Shown here piece by piece: positions 13,630-14,903 of a stretch of 14,903 bases of DNA (the first letter of the stretch is position 1; the number at the start of each line of letters is the position of its first letter). The stretch lies in the NCBI GenBank assembly GCA_903853785.1, contig CAINUM010000098.1, positions 1 to 14,903 of the forward strand. Direction: 5' to 3'. The notes beneath the pieces were generated by a model that worked only from the letters and a program-made list of their open reading frames with translations, was not told where the DNA came from and ran no database searches. The DNA is from Candidatus Magasanikiibacteriota bacterium. Its GTDB lineage: Bacteria > Patescibacteriota > Patescibacteriia > Magasanikbacterales > GWA2-37-8. Both the position numbers and the translations under genes were made by a program.

Positions 13630-14571
13630 ATGGAAAATTCAAATTTAATAAGAAGTACACCAAAAGATGTATTTTTACACTTATTTAATATCCTCACATT
13701 TTATTTAAGTGTAATTGGTTTTATCACGCTTTTCATTCAGTATATAAACGCAGTCTTTCCTGATGCGTTAAATTATTATCTAACTGGTATTGGCGACTCA
13801 GTTCGTGTTTCTTCGTCTATTGTTTTGATAGCCGTGCCAGCCTATTTACTTACTGCGTGGTTATTATCTAAGGATCTGGCTCTTGAGCCACTAAAGCGTG
13901 ATTTAAAACTACGAAAATGGTTAGTTTATTTTACATTATTTGTTTCCGCGGTCACCATTATTATTGATTTAATTACTTTTGTTTACAACTTTTTAAGTGG
14001 TGAAATTACCACACGATTCTTTTTGAAAATCTTGGTTGTATTATTGATTGCTGTGGCTGTGTTTGGTTATTATATGTGGGACTTAAAAAGAAAAGAACTC
14101 ACATCACACATTCCAAAAATTTTATCTATCATATTATCGGTGGTAATGTTAGTGAGTGTAGCGGCTGGTTTTTTCATAATCGGCACACCAGCGACTCAGC
14201 GCAATCGTCGTTTTGATGAACAGCGAGTACAAAATTTGCAGATGTTACAAGATCAAGTGATTAACCAATGGACACAAAAAGGTGTTTTACCTGCTCAAAT
14301 TTCTTTACTTAATGATACTATTTCTGGTTTTGTGGCCCCTACAGACCCAAAGACTAAAGCCGCTTATGAGTATCGCGTAGTTGATCAAAATGCTTTTGAA
14401 ATCTGTGCAAATTTTGAAACTGTCAATGATAGCAGTCAACCATTAATGCAGGGACAATATTATGATACATACAATCAAAACTGGAATCATAAGGCTGAAC
14501 ACACTTGTTTCAGTCGTAAAATTGATCCAGAACTATACAAACCAAAGGCCCCAACTGTAAATGTTCAATAA
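13630..14571 (+). CDS. Five-helix membrane protein, DUF5671-like, with a pilin-like outer domain
   Basis: Five hydrophobic helices are visible at about 15-42, 61-80, 97-122, 129-150 and 162-184. The loops 81-96 and 151-161 are rich in Lys and Arg and should be cytoplasmic, which puts the N-terminus inside and the 130-residue C-terminal part outside. The N-terminal part (TPKDVFLHLFNILTFYLSVI at 10-29, then FIQYINAVFPD) resembles the DUF5671 family, which I know mainly from Patescibacteria; its function is unknown. After helix 5, the pattern RRFDEQRVQNLQMLQDQV, followed by KGVLP (217-221), DPKT (239-242), YEYRV (246-250) and EICANFE (257-263), recalls the body of type IV pilins. Three Cys lie at 259 and nearby positions including 293. 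The start follows the tRNA by 35 bases, with no clear promoter between them. Confidence 0.8.
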   Translation: MENSNLIRSTPKDVFLHLFNILTFYLSVIGFITLFIQYINAVFPDALNYYLTGIGDSVRVSSSIVLIAVPAYLLTAWLLSKDLALEPLKRDLKLRKWLVYFTLFVSAVTIIIDLITFVYNFLSGEITTRFFLKILVVLLIAVAVFGYYMWDLKRKELTSHIPKILSIILSVVMLVSVAAGFFIIGTPATQRNRRFDEQRVQNLQMLQDQVINQWTQKGVLPAQISLLNDTISGFVAPTDPKTKAAYEYRVVDQNAFEICANFETVNDSSQPLMQGQYYDTYNQNWNHKAEHTCFSRKIDPELYKPKAPTVNVQ

Positions 14572-14592
14572 ATTAATTTATAAATATTTAAT

Positions 14593-14903
14593 ATGTTTAT
14601 TTCAAAAAACTTACCACAATTTATCGATGACGTTGCTTTGTTTTTAGTAGCCAGTACTCAGGAAGTTGATTTTTATGTAGCAAATAATGCTGAAATAAAT
14701 AATGTATTTCATTTTAAGTTGGAAAAATCAAAAAACGCCGACCGTGACGATCTAAAGAAACGCGGAATGATAATTTTTGAATCTGGTGCAAAATTCGAGA
14801 AATTACGAAAATTGGAAAGAGATAATTTTGTGAGAGAATTTAAGATTGATGTAAAAGAATTTTTATCGGAACACAAAGTAAACAAAGTATATTTGTATGC
14901 TCC
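14593..14903 (+). CDS. Partial gene, possibly host-attachment/release-factor-like protein
   Basis: An open frame starts with ATG at 14593 and runs off the end of the window after 103 full codons. The visible part begins MFISKNLPQFIDDVALFLVA and has a region rich in Lys, Asp and Glu in the middle. The pattern at 67-104 (KFEKLRKLERDNFVREF, then DVKEFLSEHKVNKVYLYAP) resembles the region of the host-attachment/bacterial eRF1-like (baeRF) proteins where a helix F-x-x-x-F...L precedes a strand ending in L-x-AP. That similarity is faint, and a different family is possible. It lies 21 AT-rich bases after the membrane protein gene, with no Shine-Dalgarno sequence, and is probably in the same transcript. 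Confidence 0.6.
   Translation, partial: MFISKNLPQFIDDVALFLVASTQEVDFYVANNAEINNVFHFKLEKSKNADRDDLKKRGMIIFESGAKFEKLRKLERDNFVREFKIDVKEFLSEHKVNKVYLYA

Noticed and set aside
1..14903. CRISPR arrays, insertion sequences, transposases, integrases or phage genes.
   Set aside because: No regularly spaced repeats, inverted terminal repeats, or proteins of these families were seen on either strand.

Overview
The window looks like a piece of a small, AT-rich bacterial genome of the Patescibacteria (Candidate Phyla Radiation) type. This rests on several things: the low G+C of most genes, very tight gene packing, almost no Shine-Dalgarno sequences, a type IV pilus operon whose pilins carry LamG-like inserts, and a multi-pass membrane protein resembling the DUF5671 family common in that group. 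It is an inference from gene content; no rRNA or other phylogenetic marker is present.

Left part, 1-9246, all on the minus strand. Read in the direction of transcription it starts with a UvrD/PcrA-type helicase gene (9246 to 7216), which ends in a clear intrinsic terminator. An extended -10 promoter (7150-7178) then drives a compact eight-gene pilus operon: a stand-alone receiver domain protein, the PilB assembly ATPase, a PilC platform protein with an added C-terminal SH3-like domain, and five pilin-like proteins in the order GspH/FimT-like, PilV-like, PilW-like, PilX-like, and a 560-residue pilin interrupted by a LamG/concanavalin-like lectin module. The order matches fimT-pilV-pilW-pilX in other bacteria, and the lectin pilin lies where the tip adhesin gene pilY1 often lies. 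Genes are 2-10 bases apart or overlap.

Centre, 9247-9818. Two strong promoters stand back to back, one for the helicase and one for a solitary small gene (9376-9663). That gene is about 51% G+C by hand count, has a good Shine-Dalgarno sequence, a 5' hairpin and a GC-rich terminator of its own, and encodes a 95-residue protein I cannot assign. It looks foreign to its surroundings.

Right part, 9819-14903, all on the plus strand. A probable operon of tgt (tRNA-guanine transglycosylase), a family 4 glycosyltransferase and rlmH (23S rRNA methyltransferase) is followed by trpS with its own promoter and a perfect 20-bp palindrome before the start codon. A tRNA-Asn(GUU) gene follows 5 bases after trpS, then the five-helix membrane protein and the beginning of a gene that faintly resembles the host-attachment/release-factor-like family. 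Most of this side is translation and RNA modification.

The strongest candidates for something new are the lectin-bearing pilin at the end of the minor pilin set, the SH3 extension of PilC (predicted to face the cell wall), the receiver protein heading the operon, and the atypical small gene in the divergent promoter region.
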